Shown piece after piece: positions 39,922 through 48,907 of a stretch of 64,000 nucleotides of DNA. The notes under the pieces were generated by a model, which ran no database searches, had not been told where the DNA came from, and saw only the letters and a program-made list of their open reading frames with translations. Both the position numbers and the translations under genes were made by a program. Source of the stretch: Ornithinimicrobium pekingense DSM 21552 (lineage in GTDB: Bacteria > Actinomycetota > Actinomycetes > Actinomycetales > Dermatophilaceae). Location of the stretch: assembly GCF_000421185.1 (NCBI RefSeq), contig NZ_ATWJ01000011.1:280495-344494 (forward strand), written 5' to 3'. How positions within the stretch are numbered: position 1 is the stretch's first letter; every line of letters begins with the position of its first letter.

Positions 39922-41901
39922 ATGAGCAGCACCCAGCCCGGATCGTCGCCGCAGGGCACGCAGGGAGAGCTCGTCGAGTTCCGTCTGCACGGCATCGGCA
40001 AGCACGCGGAGTGGTCGGCGCTCGGCAGACCCTCCCTGCTCGACCCGCCACCACCCGCCACGACGCACCGCTTCGGCGTCGAGGACCCGGCGGTGCGCGT
40101 CGCCCTCCCGCCGACCCTCTCCACGCGCCCGGTCTACCTGATGAACTGGTCGCGCACCTCCTCCCACTGGGGCAACACGGTGAGCAAGCTGTGGTACGTC
40201 GCGACGCCCTACACCCTCGTCAACGTCGCCCGGAACATGCGCTCGCGCCCCGACCCCGACCCGGTCACCGGCCGGCCGGGCGCCTCGCGCGCGCTGCGCG
40301 CCCTGGAGATGGTGGGCACCCACACCACCGGCATGCTGCTGACCGGCCTCACCCTGGTCTGGCTGGCGGCCCTCGTCGAGACGCTCGGCCGGCTGCGGCC
40401 GATGGCGCCGGTCGTGCGCAACGGGTGGTGGGGGCCGGTGGTCGTGCTCACCGTCCTCGTGCTGCTGCTCGGCACCGTCTACGCCCGCAAGCACGAGAGC
40501 CGCATCGCGACCTCGGCGCCGACCCTGCTCATGCACGTGCTCACGCTCGTGGCCACCGCCGGGCTGCTGCTCCTGCAGCCCAGCCACCTGCTCATGCGCG
40601 CCGAGGCACCGCCCTCGGTGCTCCAGCCGCTGTGGTCACCAGCGCCCACCGACGTCGTGCGCGCCTGGTGCACCACCTCCGAGGCGTCCACCGACACCTG
40701 CCTGGTCGCCACCACGACCGGCGAGCCGTTCCTGTGGTTCTTCGACCCGCTGGCCACCGCGTCGCTGGCCGCCCTCGCGGTCGTCTCGGTCATCGCCCTG
40801 GCGCACTACGTCGCGGGTATGCGGTCGCGCTCGCCGAACGTGACCGGCGCCGGCCTCGCGCTCGCGGTCGCCATGGTCACCTTCCTCGGCTTCGCCTCCG
40901 CCCTGCGCGTGGCGCTGGAGTTCCTGGTGCACTACCTCAACATCTTCCTCGCCGGCGGGCAGGCCGAGCCCTTCACCCGGCTGGTCATGCCGCCCTACTG
41001 GGGCAGCGTCACCCAGGAGACCGGCACACAGTTCACCTCCAACACCCTCCCGCTGTATGGCGTCGCCGGGCTCCTCGTGCTCGTCGCCACCTTCGCGGTC
41101 CTCTCCCAGGTCGCCAAGCGACGGATGCCCGCGTCGGACGCCCACCCCAACCGGCTCGTGGTGGCGGCCCGCGCCCGGCACCACCTGGTGCGCAACCTGC
41201 CGACCACGCTCGCCCCGGCGCTGCTGATCAGCGCGCTGGTCACCGTCGGCGCCTGGGCGCTGCTCTACAGCGCGGTGACGGCCGACAGCCCGCGCCTGCA
41301 CGAGCTCATCATCTTCCTGCTGCACCTGACGTATGCCGCCGCCTTCCTCGTCTTCCTGCTGCACCGCTACATCGGGCCGCTGGACGAGATCCTGGGCAAG
41401 CTGGCCGACGTCGTGGGCTTCTGGCCGGCCGAGCACCACGTCTTCGCCGGCATCAGCTATCGCACGCGGGTCGTGCAGGAGCTGGACCGGTGGATGCAGT
41501 CGCTGACGGTCAACGGCTCGGTCCTCGTGGCCCACAGCCAGGGCAGCGTGATCGCGGCCTGGGCCCTGGCCCAGAACCGCATACCCCAACGCAAGGTGCA
41601 CCTGGTCACCTGCGGCTCCCCGCTCGACACCCTCTACGCCACCTTCTTCCCCGCGGCGTTCACCACCGAGCTGCGCGGCCGGCTCGTCGCCGCCGTCGAC
41701 GGGCGGTGGCGCAACCACTGGCGCCGCAGCGACGCGATCGCCTCACCGTGCGCCGGCTGCGTCGACAACGTCGAGCTGCCCGACGCACCGGCGACGGGCC
41801 GCCCGAGCGGGCACAACAACTACTGGAACGACCCCGAGCACGTGCAGGGCATCGACCGGTGGCTCGAGGGCGTGGCGCCTGCCGCACGCGCTCAGGGCTG
41901 A
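39922..41901 (+). CDS. Multi-pass membrane protein with lipase-type hydrolase motif
   Basis: 659 residues from the ATG at 39922. The N-terminus has VEFRLHGIGKHAEW, a HGIG-type oxyanion-hole motif as in alpha/beta hydrolases. About eight transmembrane helices follow (residues about 128-485). The C-terminal domain has the nucleophile elbow VLVAHSQGSVIAAWALAQ (Ser about 538), VTCGSPLDT, and SGHNNYWNDPEHV with a possible catalytic His. A hydrolase whose two parts are separated by a membrane domain is unusual. It sits inside the immunity-like cluster and could be an effector or a lipid hydrolase; both are inference. Confidence 0.65.
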   Translation: MSSTQPGSSPQGTQGELVEFRLHGIGKHAEWSALGRPSLLDPPPPATTHRFGVEDPAVRVALPPTLSTRPVYLMNWSRTSSHWGNTVSKLWYVATPYTLVNVARNMRSRPDPDPVTGRPGASRALRALEMVGTHTTGMLLTGLTLVWLAALVETLGRLRPMAPVVRNGWWGPVVVLTVLVLLLGTVYARKHESRIATSAPTLLMHVLTLVATAGLLLLQPSHLLMRAEAPPSVLQPLWSPAPTDVVRAWCTTSEASTDTCLVATTTGEPFLWFFDPLATASLAALAVVSVIALAHYVAGMRSRSPNVTGAGLALAVAMVTFLGFASALRVALEFLVHYLNIFLAGGQAEPFTRLVMPPYWGSVTQETGTQFTSNTLPLYGVAGLLVLVATFAVLSQVAKRRMPASDAHPNRLVVAARARHHLVRNLPTTLAPALLISALVTVGAWALLYSAVTADSPRLHELIIFLLHLTYAAAFLVFLLHRYIGPLDEILGKLADVVGFWPAEHHVFAGISYRTRVVQELDRWMQSLTVNGSVLVAHSQGSVIAAWALAQNRIPQRKVHLVTCGSPLDTLYATFFPAAFTTELRGRLVAAVDGRWRNHWRRSDAIASPCAGCVDNVELPDAPATGRPSGHNNYWNDPEHVQGIDRWLEGVAPAARAQG

Positions 41902-41932
41902 ACGCTCGTCGCCAGGTCCCCTCCGGGCCAGT

Positions 41933-42739
41933 TCACGGAATGGTGACGCTGTAGACCTGCACCCGGATGTCGTCGCCTCCGTTGTCAAAGACTTCTCCTT
42001 CGAGCATGAGGAGACTCAGCCCTTGCGTTGCCGTCCACATGGATACGTTCACCGTGTAGACGCCGGGACCGTGCCAGGCAGGTGTGTGGTTGGACCAGTC
42101 CCATGCTGCCTCGGGTAGATCAACCAGTGACTCAGGCTGCTGCTCGATCCAGTGCTTGACCATGTCTTGGCCAGGCACATCAACATCGAAGATCACCCCA
42201 TCCCTCTCCAGCCCGTCGTAGTCACCGATGACCAGTCGGTGCACGACCGCGCGCAGCGCGGGACGCCACCGCGGCGGCACGGGGTTTTCGCCCGGCGACG
42301 GCTGCAGGTCCGACACTGCGACGCTGGCGCGACCGTCGGCCTGCCGGACGAACGACTCCGTGAGAGGAAGCGCGTCCTCAAATCCAGTCACCCGAGCAAC
42401 GTAGAGGGGATCAGCACCGGTTGGGAGGAGCCGGACTCGAGCCCTGCGGCTCGCTGGACCTTCATCAGTCCACAGCGGCACCGTCGTCTCCAGCTCGACT
42501 GGCTCCGTTCCCGCCACCGGATGCATCTCGACCCTCTTGAGGTACTCCTCCCACGTCGATCGCGGTACCCGCCTCAGGTGGGGGCCTATAGCGTCCAGTT
42601 CACGCCGCAACCCCTCAGGTGTGAGGTCACCGTGCGCACCGAGCAAGGTGAGCTCTCGATCGGCCAGCATGTCGGCCACGAACCTCAGCTCCATCTGCTG
42701 CCGCCGCCGGTTCTCAGGACTTTGTTCAGTGGGGCGCAC
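41933..42739 (-). CDS. Member C of an unknown paralogous family
   Basis: 268 residues from a GTG at 42739; an ATG at 42694 (MELRFVADML) is possible. It shares VPLWTDEGPASRRARVRLLP, PVPPRWRPALRAVVHRLVIGDYDGL and SLVDLPEAAWDWSNHTPAWHG with members A and B. Codon use is visibly less GC-biased than in its neighbours (many T/A third positions), so this copy may have a different origin. It is convergent with the membrane hydrolase gene. Confidence 0.68.
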   Translation of the reverse strand: MRPTEQSPENRRRQQMELRFVADMLADRELTLLGAHGDLTPEGLRRELDAIGPHLRRVPRSTWEEYLKRVEMHPVAGTEPVELETTVPLWTDEGPASRRARVRLLPTGADPLYVARVTGFEDALPLTESFVRQADGRASVAVSDLQPSPGENPVPPRWRPALRAVVHRLVIGDYDGLERDGVIFDVDVPGQDMVKHWIEQQPESLVDLPEAAWDWSNHTPAWHGPGVYTVNVSMWTATQGLSLLMLEGEVFDNGGDDIRVQVYSVTIP

Positions 42740-42988
42740 GTGCGGGCCTCTACGGAAAGACCCGGGTCGGAGTCATGTCGGTTACCCCAAGCGTGTTTGG
42801 GAAGTAATGGTCAACATGTGTCATCGCGGCGCCCTCGCGTAGGTCCTGTAGTGGTCAGTCATCTTGATCACTATCGCGGACGCGTCCTCATAGTCCCTGC
42901 TGAGCGGCCCCGCGGTCCGGCGAGGACGACGTGCACCCATGGACAACCGCCGGTGCCACAGCGGGGTCGCACCAACCGCAGTTGTCCG

Positions 42989-45607
42989 CTACCGGACGGG
43001 CCGGTCTCCCCGGCGCAGCAACCGGCGGGCCAGCAGACGCCCCCACCACCACGGCTTCGGCCTGCGCCCTTCCTTCTCCGGCCGCTCCTCCTCACCGGGA
43101 CGTTCGTAGCCCGTCGCGGCATGCGCGGTCACGGTCTGCTCCCGCGTGAAGAGCTCGCCGGCGAAGGTGCTCCCCGACGCCCGGACGCGGATGCGGTAGA
43201 GCCCCGTCCCTGCCTCGAGCGAGTAGGCCGCCGACCAGCCGGGCCCGACGAAGCTCAGGTCGACCTGCTCGAGGTGTCCGTCCGGGCGCAGCACGTCCGC
43301 CCACACCGTGCTGCGGTCGGCCCCGACGACGACGTCATACTCCGTCAGCGTGGCGAAGAGCCTGACCTCCGCGCCCGGCTCAAGTGTGTCCTGCCGGGCG
43401 CTGGCCCGGAAGAGCAGGCTCGACCAGCTGTGCACCACGACGTCGTAGGGCAGCCGTCCCTCGGGGTGCTTCCTCCAGAAGGCGTCGCCGAGCCGCTCGC
43501 GGTCCAGCCGCAGCACCACGTGCCAGGTGCCGCCGTGCGTGCCGCGCGGGTTGCCCGGGTCGACCGGCAGCCCGGCTCGGTAGTAGCTCACGGCGTCGCG
43601 GTCGACCCGCAGCCCGGTGCCGAGCGCACCGAGCATGGCGGGATCGATGCGGGTGCCGTCCGGCGCCTCCAGCTCGTAGGTCAGCGCGCCGGGCAGGTCG
43701 GTCAGGACGATCGCGTCCATCCCGTAGTCCGCCTCGGTGATCGAGAACGGGATGAGCTGCTCCTCCCCCACCCCGATGTCGCCCCCCGGGTCGAGCACGA
43801 CCTGGGCGTTGGTGATGCCGGCCAGCACCTGGAGGAAGTACTTGGTGAGGAGCCGGCGCTGGTCGGGGGTCAGCGTCCCGGTGACCAGCAGATAGCCGTT
43901 GTTGGACTGCGTCAGGCGGTTGAGCTTGTCGACGTCGATGTTGTAGGGCAGCCCGAGCCCGATCGCGAAGGTGTGCGCGGTGATGGAGCCGGCGACGTCG
44001 TCGATGAACGGCGCCTCGTTCTCCTGGCCGTCGGTGAGCACCACCAGGGCCTCGACGTCGTATGGCGTGGCCGCCCCCGCCTGCCCGTCCGCCAGCGCGG
44101 CCGCCCCCTCCTGCAGGGCGCCGCCGATCGCCGTCCGCCCCGCGGGGTTCATCTGGCTCCCGGCGATCTTCGCGATCGCGTCCACCCGGCCGGCGCCGGA
44201 GACCGGCGCGCCGACGTCCTGCACGTCCTTGAGCCGGTGGATGTTGTTGCTGAACCTGACCAGGCCGATGCCGTCACCGGGCAACATGGCCTCGACGAAG
44301 ATCGTGGCCGCCTCGCGCAGCTTGTCGATCTTCTTCGTGCCGTCGCCGGCGTCCTCGTCCATGCTCCCCGACCGGTCGAGCACCAGCACCGCCTCGGCGG
44401 TCTTGCGGGCCACCGTGTTGGCGGTGATGGGCACCGTCCACTGCTGCCCCGTCTCGTCGCACCGCACGGTGACCGACCCGCTGGCGGTGCTGCCGGCGGA
44501 GGCCGACGTGTAGGCCAGCCAGATCCGGACGGGGGCGGAGGGGAGGTAGGCACCCGGGCCGACCGTCACCGTCCCGCCCTGCGGCAGGGTGAAGGGACCC
44601 GTCGGGCCGGTCACCACACGGAACGTCAGCGACCGGCTGGTGATGACCTCCCAGCGGACGGCGCGCCAGGTCGTCACCCCGGTGCCGCCGATGCCCTCGG
44701 GGATGTCGCGGAAGTCGATGCTGGAGGTCGTCAGCGTGATCGACTCGGCCGGCAGGTACATGTTCAGCGCTGCCCGGATCACCTCGGTGCAGACCTCGCA
44801 GAACGGGGAGTAGTCGCGCATGTAGCAGGCGAACGCCGGCCGGTAGACGTCGCAGCTGGTGTACTGCCCTCCCTCCCACGCACCGGTCAGCGTCGTCGCT
44901 GCTGGCGTGGCGGGCGGGGTGCACGACGACGTCGTGCAGGCCGCGTTGCACCGCGTCGGCATGGGCGTGGTCGCCAGCACGAGGTGACGCCACTTGTTGG
45001 TCGCGCGGTTGGCGTCCAGGGTGACGTTGGGTTCGTCCGGTTCGGTGGCCGGGGCGGAGCCGCTGCCCTCGTACTCGTCGGCCAGGCCGAACGCGGAGTG
45101 CCCAATCTCGTGGATGGCGATCTCGGCGGCCTGGGCGTGCGTGGAGAAGGTGGCGATGTCGCCGCCGGAGCCGCCGTACTTCGAGGAGTTGACGACCACC
45201 ACGGCCTGGTGGACCAGCGGGACCTGGGCCTTGGCCTCGGTCTGCGCCAGGGTCGAGTCGCAGGTCAGCAGCCGGTCCAGGTTGCCTCCGCCCCAGGCGC
45301 TGCAGAAGGTCGAGTCGAAGTATGTGGCGGGCGTGGCCCCTGTGCCCCCGGCGCAGGTGGTGGGGTCGTCCGCGCCGCTGTCGGTGGAGGTGACGTCGAC
45401 CCGGTGCACGTTGATCGCCGACCAGAGGTTGTCGAAAGGCGGCGTCACGCGCATGACGTCGACGAACGCCTGCACGTCGGTGTGGTACTGCCCCAGCTCA
45501 CCGGCCTCGTAGCCGTCACCGAGCACGACGAGGTTCCACCGGGAGGTGTCTGGCCCGTGGTCGACGATCTTGGTGACGCCGAGGACGGAGCCGTCGGAGG
45601 AGCTCAT
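42989..45607 (-). CDS. M64-type metallopeptidase with von Willebrand A domain
   Basis: 872 residues from the ATG at 45607. The N-terminal half is an M64 (IgA peptidase-like) domain: NLVVLGDGYEAGELGQYHTD and zinc-site HEIGHSAFGLADEYEGSG (about residues 166-183, HExxH plus downstream Asp/Glu). The central VWA domain starts AEAVLVLDRSGSMDED (DxSxS metal site, about 412) and has VLTDGQENE. A beta-rich C-terminal part and a basic tail (RPKPWWWGRLLARRLLRR) follow. No signal peptide is visible, unusual for M64 peptidases. The partner gene at 45604 overlaps the start by 4 bp. Confidence 0.85.
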   Translation of the reverse strand: MSSSDGSVLGVTKIVDHGPDTSRWNLVVLGDGYEAGELGQYHTDVQAFVDVMRVTPPFDNLWSAINVHRVDVTSTDSGADDPTTCAGGTGATPATYFDSTFCSAWGGGNLDRLLTCDSTLAQTEAKAQVPLVHQAVVVVNSSKYGGSGGDIATFSTHAQAAEIAIHEIGHSAFGLADEYEGSGSAPATEPDEPNVTLDANRATNKWRHLVLATTPMPTRCNAACTTSSCTPPATPAATTLTGAWEGGQYTSCDVYRPAFACYMRDYSPFCEVCTEVIRAALNMYLPAESITLTTSSIDFRDIPEGIGGTGVTTWRAVRWEVITSRSLTFRVVTGPTGPFTLPQGGTVTVGPGAYLPSAPVRIWLAYTSASAGSTASGSVTVRCDETGQQWTVPITANTVARKTAEAVLVLDRSGSMDEDAGDGTKKIDKLREAATIFVEAMLPGDGIGLVRFSNNIHRLKDVQDVGAPVSGAGRVDAIAKIAGSQMNPAGRTAIGGALQEGAAALADGQAGAATPYDVEALVVLTDGQENEAPFIDDVAGSITAHTFAIGLGLPYNIDVDKLNRLTQSNNGYLLVTGTLTPDQRRLLTKYFLQVLAGITNAQVVLDPGGDIGVGEEQLIPFSITEADYGMDAIVLTDLPGALTYELEAPDGTRIDPAMLGALGTGLRVDRDAVSYYRAGLPVDPGNPRGTHGGTWHVVLRLDRERLGDAFWRKHPEGRLPYDVVVHSWSSLLFRASARQDTLEPGAEVRLFATLTEYDVVVGADRSTVWADVLRPDGHLEQVDLSFVGPGWSAAYSLEAGTGLYRIRVRASGSTFAGELFTREQTVTAHAATGYERPGEEERPEKEGRRPKPWWWGRLLARRLLRRGDRPVR

Positions 45608-46044
45608 GACGTGCGCCGTGCGAGCTCGAAGCGGGCGACCTCGACGGCGCCGCCGTCGGTCCGGACGCCGGGCAGCTCGCTGGAGACCAGCGCGACCGAC
45701 GTCGCGCCGGGCACCGCGGGCACCAGCACGTCGACCAGCCCCTCGGAGACCCCACTCTCGTAGTGCTCGATGCGGCCGTCCGGGGAGTGGTGCTCGACCC
45801 TGGTGCGGAAGGGGTCATGGAGCACCCGCGTGCCCACCCGCCGACCCTCGGGGTCGAGCAGCTCGAGCCACGTCCCGCTGTTCCTCCCCGCCTCCGGCGG
45901 CTCGCCGACGCTCGGCGGGGTGATCATCGGCAGGTGCTCCTGGGCGACGAGCTCGACCCCGCCCGGGCCGAACCGCAGCGTCAGCCGGAACGACTCGCGG
46001 GGGTGTCCGCGGCCACGTGCACTGTCCGTCCGAGGCTCACTCAT
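45604..46044 (-). CDS. Small partner protein of the M64/VWA gene
   Basis: 146 residues from the ATG at 46044. It overlaps the peptidase gene by 4 bp (ATGA), so the two are translationally coupled. The centre SFRLTLRFGPGGVELVAQ and LVDVLVPAVPGATSVALVSS look like short beta strands of an Ig-like fold; no signal peptide. No known family recognised. A substrate, adaptor or inhibitor of the peptidase is conceivable (inference). Confidence 0.65.
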   Translation of the reverse strand: MSEPRTDSARGRGHPRESFRLTLRFGPGGVELVAQEHLPMITPPSVGEPPEAGRNSGTWLELLDPEGRRVGTRVLHDPFRTRVEHHSPDGRIEHYESGVSEGLVDVLVPAVPGATSVALVSSELPGVRTDGGAVEVARFELARRTS

Positions 46045-46145
46045 GACTGGATCCCCTGTCGCACGCGGCCCGGCGAGATGCGAAGACCGCCTGTTTCAGA
46101 ATCCACCCGGCGGACAGAAGGTGTCAACGCCTCAAGGGACCAGCG

Positions 46146-48797
46146 CTACGGGCCCTGCCCACATCCATTACTGCTGGGCGACCGGAGTTTGCTACACAGC
46201 CAAGCACGCGCTCCCTGCCGGCCGGGCGAACCTGACGGGGGAGGGCCAGACTGAGGCCGGTCAGTCGTCCGTGCTGGCTCTGCCCCACCGAGCCACGAGG
46301 TGAGCAGCGCAGGGTCAGGCGGCTCTTTGAGCGACGTGCCCATCTCGCGGTCAAGCTTCTTCGCGAGGTCCGGATGTTGTTTCGGTGCGATGTCGAAATG
46401 CCCGTCGGCGACGAGAAGGTCAACGATCTCGTAGCGCCACCTGCCCAGGCCATCCGGCACCGACCGGTCGAGAGCCGCCGTCCTGCGGACGACTGATGCC
46501 TGGGCCGCGGAGGTCTGCAGAAGAGCGGCTAGCTCCGCCTGCGAGAGCGCCAGTATCGCGTCGGCGCTCGTCGCGCCCAGGCGAACGAGCGCGTCCTTGT
46601 GCGGCACGAGGGTCCGGACCTCCACGATGTCGGACTTCGGCTCTCGGCCCATTCTCCGCTGATACTCACGCGTCGTGATCAGGGTGGCCATCTGCGGATC
46701 GTCCTTGATCCACTCCGAGAGCTCACGGACCGCCCGCGCTGACATGAGGTGCCGTACGGCCAGCTCGCGGTCCGCCTCTACAGCGGTGCCGGCCAGGCTG
46801 CGGCAGAGTCGTGGTGCGTCCTCAACCTCTGCCCGCGAGGCGTAGAAGCAGGCCCACGAGTAGGCCGTCCATGGATGATCCAACTTCTCGGAGTAACCGG
46901 TCTCTTTCCCCTCCATCAGGTCGCACCAGTGCCTCGCAGCAAGGAGACGGTCTGTCAGCGCCGCCTTCGTCGCAGCGCTCACCTTGTCTGCGCGCTTCCC
47001 CCCAGCCGTCGCCGTAAGAGCTTCATCGATGTCCCCGATCGCCTCCTTGACGGCGGTCAGAGATTCCTGGTCGCGATACTGCGCACCACCCTTCGCTCCT
47101 GTCCTCGGCAGGCTGTAGTACCGGTTGATGAGCGCGACGTAGCGGGCGAACAGTGCACGAGCTCGGAGATCCGCACTCATGGGTCGCAGCTCGACAAAGT
47201 TGTTCAGAAAGCCTGCGTACAGGTCGAGCTCGACGGGGTCTTGACTGGTGCGGAACCGCGCGCTCCACAGCTCGAGCAGCAGTGGACGGTTCTTGGGGTC
47301 GGCGGTAAGCCCTCGGGTCAGCACATCCACACGGTCCTGCTGCTGATGACGCAGCGACGTCCGCGCCAAGTAGTGCAATCCGACGCCTTGCCACGTGCTC
47401 GCTCCGTCCAGTCCACGCAACTGGTACCGCTTGCCGATCGCCTCGGCGACGGCGGCGGCGCACAGGGCGTACAAATCGGGGTACACGGGTTTGTCGTCAG
47501 CGCCTTGGACCGCCTCTTTCGTCGCGCTCAGTACCGGAAGACGCAGCCCCAGCAGGTCACGATCCACCACTGCGCTGGTGACCGTCCGGCCGTGCTGCCG
47601 CACCGAGACGAGCAGAGTGTCCTTACTCTCGGCCTGGATGTTGACCACCCACGGAGTACGCGGAACGAGAAGCTCGAGGAGTCTGTAAACCGCTGCGGCC
47701 ACCTTGCCTTCGGGCGTCGTGGTGAGTCCTGCCTGCTGCAGGGCGGTCTCGTCGGCCGGAGCTGCCGTCTCGAGCCTGCGGAAGTCCGGCTCGCTCAAGG
47801 CCCGCACCAGCGTGGCGACGTGTGCGGAGGCGTTACGGTCCTCGTCCCCCTTGGCATCTGCCACCTTGACTCGCATTCTCAGGGACTGACTCAGCCCCCA
47901 CCCGAGCAGGAGGACGCCGGCCACCCACAGGGGGCCAGCGACTCTCAAGGGCACCGATGGCGACTCGAGCAGCACCCAAGCTGCGGTTGCGATCAGAGCG
48001 GCCCATCCCACTGATTGGGCGACGCGGTGGAGCTCTACAGCTTCGCGAGGGATTCTCTTGGGCGGTTCAACATCCTCATGACGACTGACAAACCACGACG
48101 TCGTCAGCCGACCCAACGGTGCGACCAGCAGCAGGGCGAGCACAACACCGGCGGCGAGGAAAGCCAGCGCGCCGATGAGGGGATCGGTCAGCGGCGAGAG
48201 GTACTTCTCCGACAGGTTCTTCCATCCGGCCGCCAGATCCTCGCTGAAGGTCGACCCGGGTGCGGTCAAGGCGGTGCCGTCGCAAGCCAGCGCTTGGTCA
48301 CCCAAAGTCCTCTTGATGACCGCAGCCCGTTGTTCGCCGGTCGCAGCTGACGAGAACGTGAGGTTCACATCGCCACCAGTGCACGTGCGCGCCGCCGGAA
48401 GACTGAGCCGGGCCTCAGTCAGGCGCAGTCCGGGCAGGGCATCCCGCACCTTCGCATCGTCACCCACGGCGCCCGCAGCCGTAGCGAGGTCGGCACCTAA
48501 TTGCAGGCGGCTGAGAGCTTCTGACCGTTCCTCTGTGCAGAGCAGCTGCTCGGTCCTCGTAGCTTTGGGGATGTCGCTGTCCGCGGCTGCCTCGCGAGTG
48601 CGGTCGATCAGAGCCAGTGCTTTTCCTGGCTGGGCTCCTGCATTGTAAGTATCTGCCAGCGTGCAGACGGGAGACACCGTTTCTGCCTCCGATGAGGCAA
48701 CGGCAGGCGAAGGCGCAGAAAATGTGACCGAGAGGGCACACGCCCAGCCGCCTGCGACAGCAACTGTCTTGTCCCGGGACAGACCCCCAATTCGCAT
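46146..48797 (-). CDS. Large membrane protein with helical repeats, unknown function
   Basis: 883 residues from the ATG at 48797 (a GTG at 48806 is an alternative). A signal-like N-terminus, an extracytoplasmic region (about 35-190), hydrophobic helices (about 200-225 and 255-300), then a long cytoplasmic alpha-helical region resembling TPR-like packing. Near the C-terminus LGATSADAILALSQAELAAL looks like a helix-hairpin-helix unit. No family recognised. Codon use is less GC-rich than the surrounding genes, a sign of recent transfer. It is upstream of, and codirectional with, the peptidase pair. Confidence 0.7.
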   Translation of the reverse strand: MRIGGLSRDKTVAVAGGWACALSVTFSAPSPAVASSEAETVSPVCTLADTYNAGAQPGKALALIDRTREAAADSDIPKATRTEQLLCTEERSEALSRLQLGADLATAAGAVGDDAKVRDALPGLRLTEARLSLPAARTCTGGDVNLTFSSAATGEQRAAVIKRTLGDQALACDGTALTAPGSTFSEDLAAGWKNLSEKYLSPLTDPLIGALAFLAAGVVLALLLVAPLGRLTTSWFVSRHEDVEPPKRIPREAVELHRVAQSVGWAALIATAAWVLLESPSVPLRVAGPLWVAGVLLLGWGLSQSLRMRVKVADAKGDEDRNASAHVATLVRALSEPDFRRLETAAPADETALQQAGLTTTPEGKVAAAVYRLLELLVPRTPWVVNIQAESKDTLLVSVRQHGRTVTSAVVDRDLLGLRLPVLSATKEAVQGADDKPVYPDLYALCAAAVAEAIGKRYQLRGLDGASTWQGVGLHYLARTSLRHQQQDRVDVLTRGLTADPKNRPLLLELWSARFRTSQDPVELDLYAGFLNNFVELRPMSADLRARALFARYVALINRYYSLPRTGAKGGAQYRDQESLTAVKEAIGDIDEALTATAGGKRADKVSAATKAALTDRLLAARHWCDLMEGKETGYSEKLDHPWTAYSWACFYASRAEVEDAPRLCRSLAGTAVEADRELAVRHLMSARAVRELSEWIKDDPQMATLITTREYQRRMGREPKSDIVEVRTLVPHKDALVRLGATSADAILALSQAELAALLQTSAAQASVVRRTAALDRSVPDGLGRWRYEIVDLLVADGHFDIAPKQHPDLAKKLDREMGTSLKEPPDPALLTSWLGGAEPARTTDRPQSGPPPSGSPGRQGARAWLCSKLRSPSSNGCGQGP

Positions 48798-48907
48798 GGA
48801 CCCCACCCCTTCACCCAGGTGAAATCAGGGTAGACCTGCTGCGGTCCCCGTGACTAGGGCGAAATGAATGCGGGTACCTGCTAGGGCGGCCAGTGTTGCG
48901 CGTCGGG

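Noticed and set aside
42152..45763. 1203-codon plus-strand frame opposite the M64/VWA gene
   Set aside because: Shadow of the GC-rich third positions of the real minus-strand genes; no domain, no ribosome-binding site.
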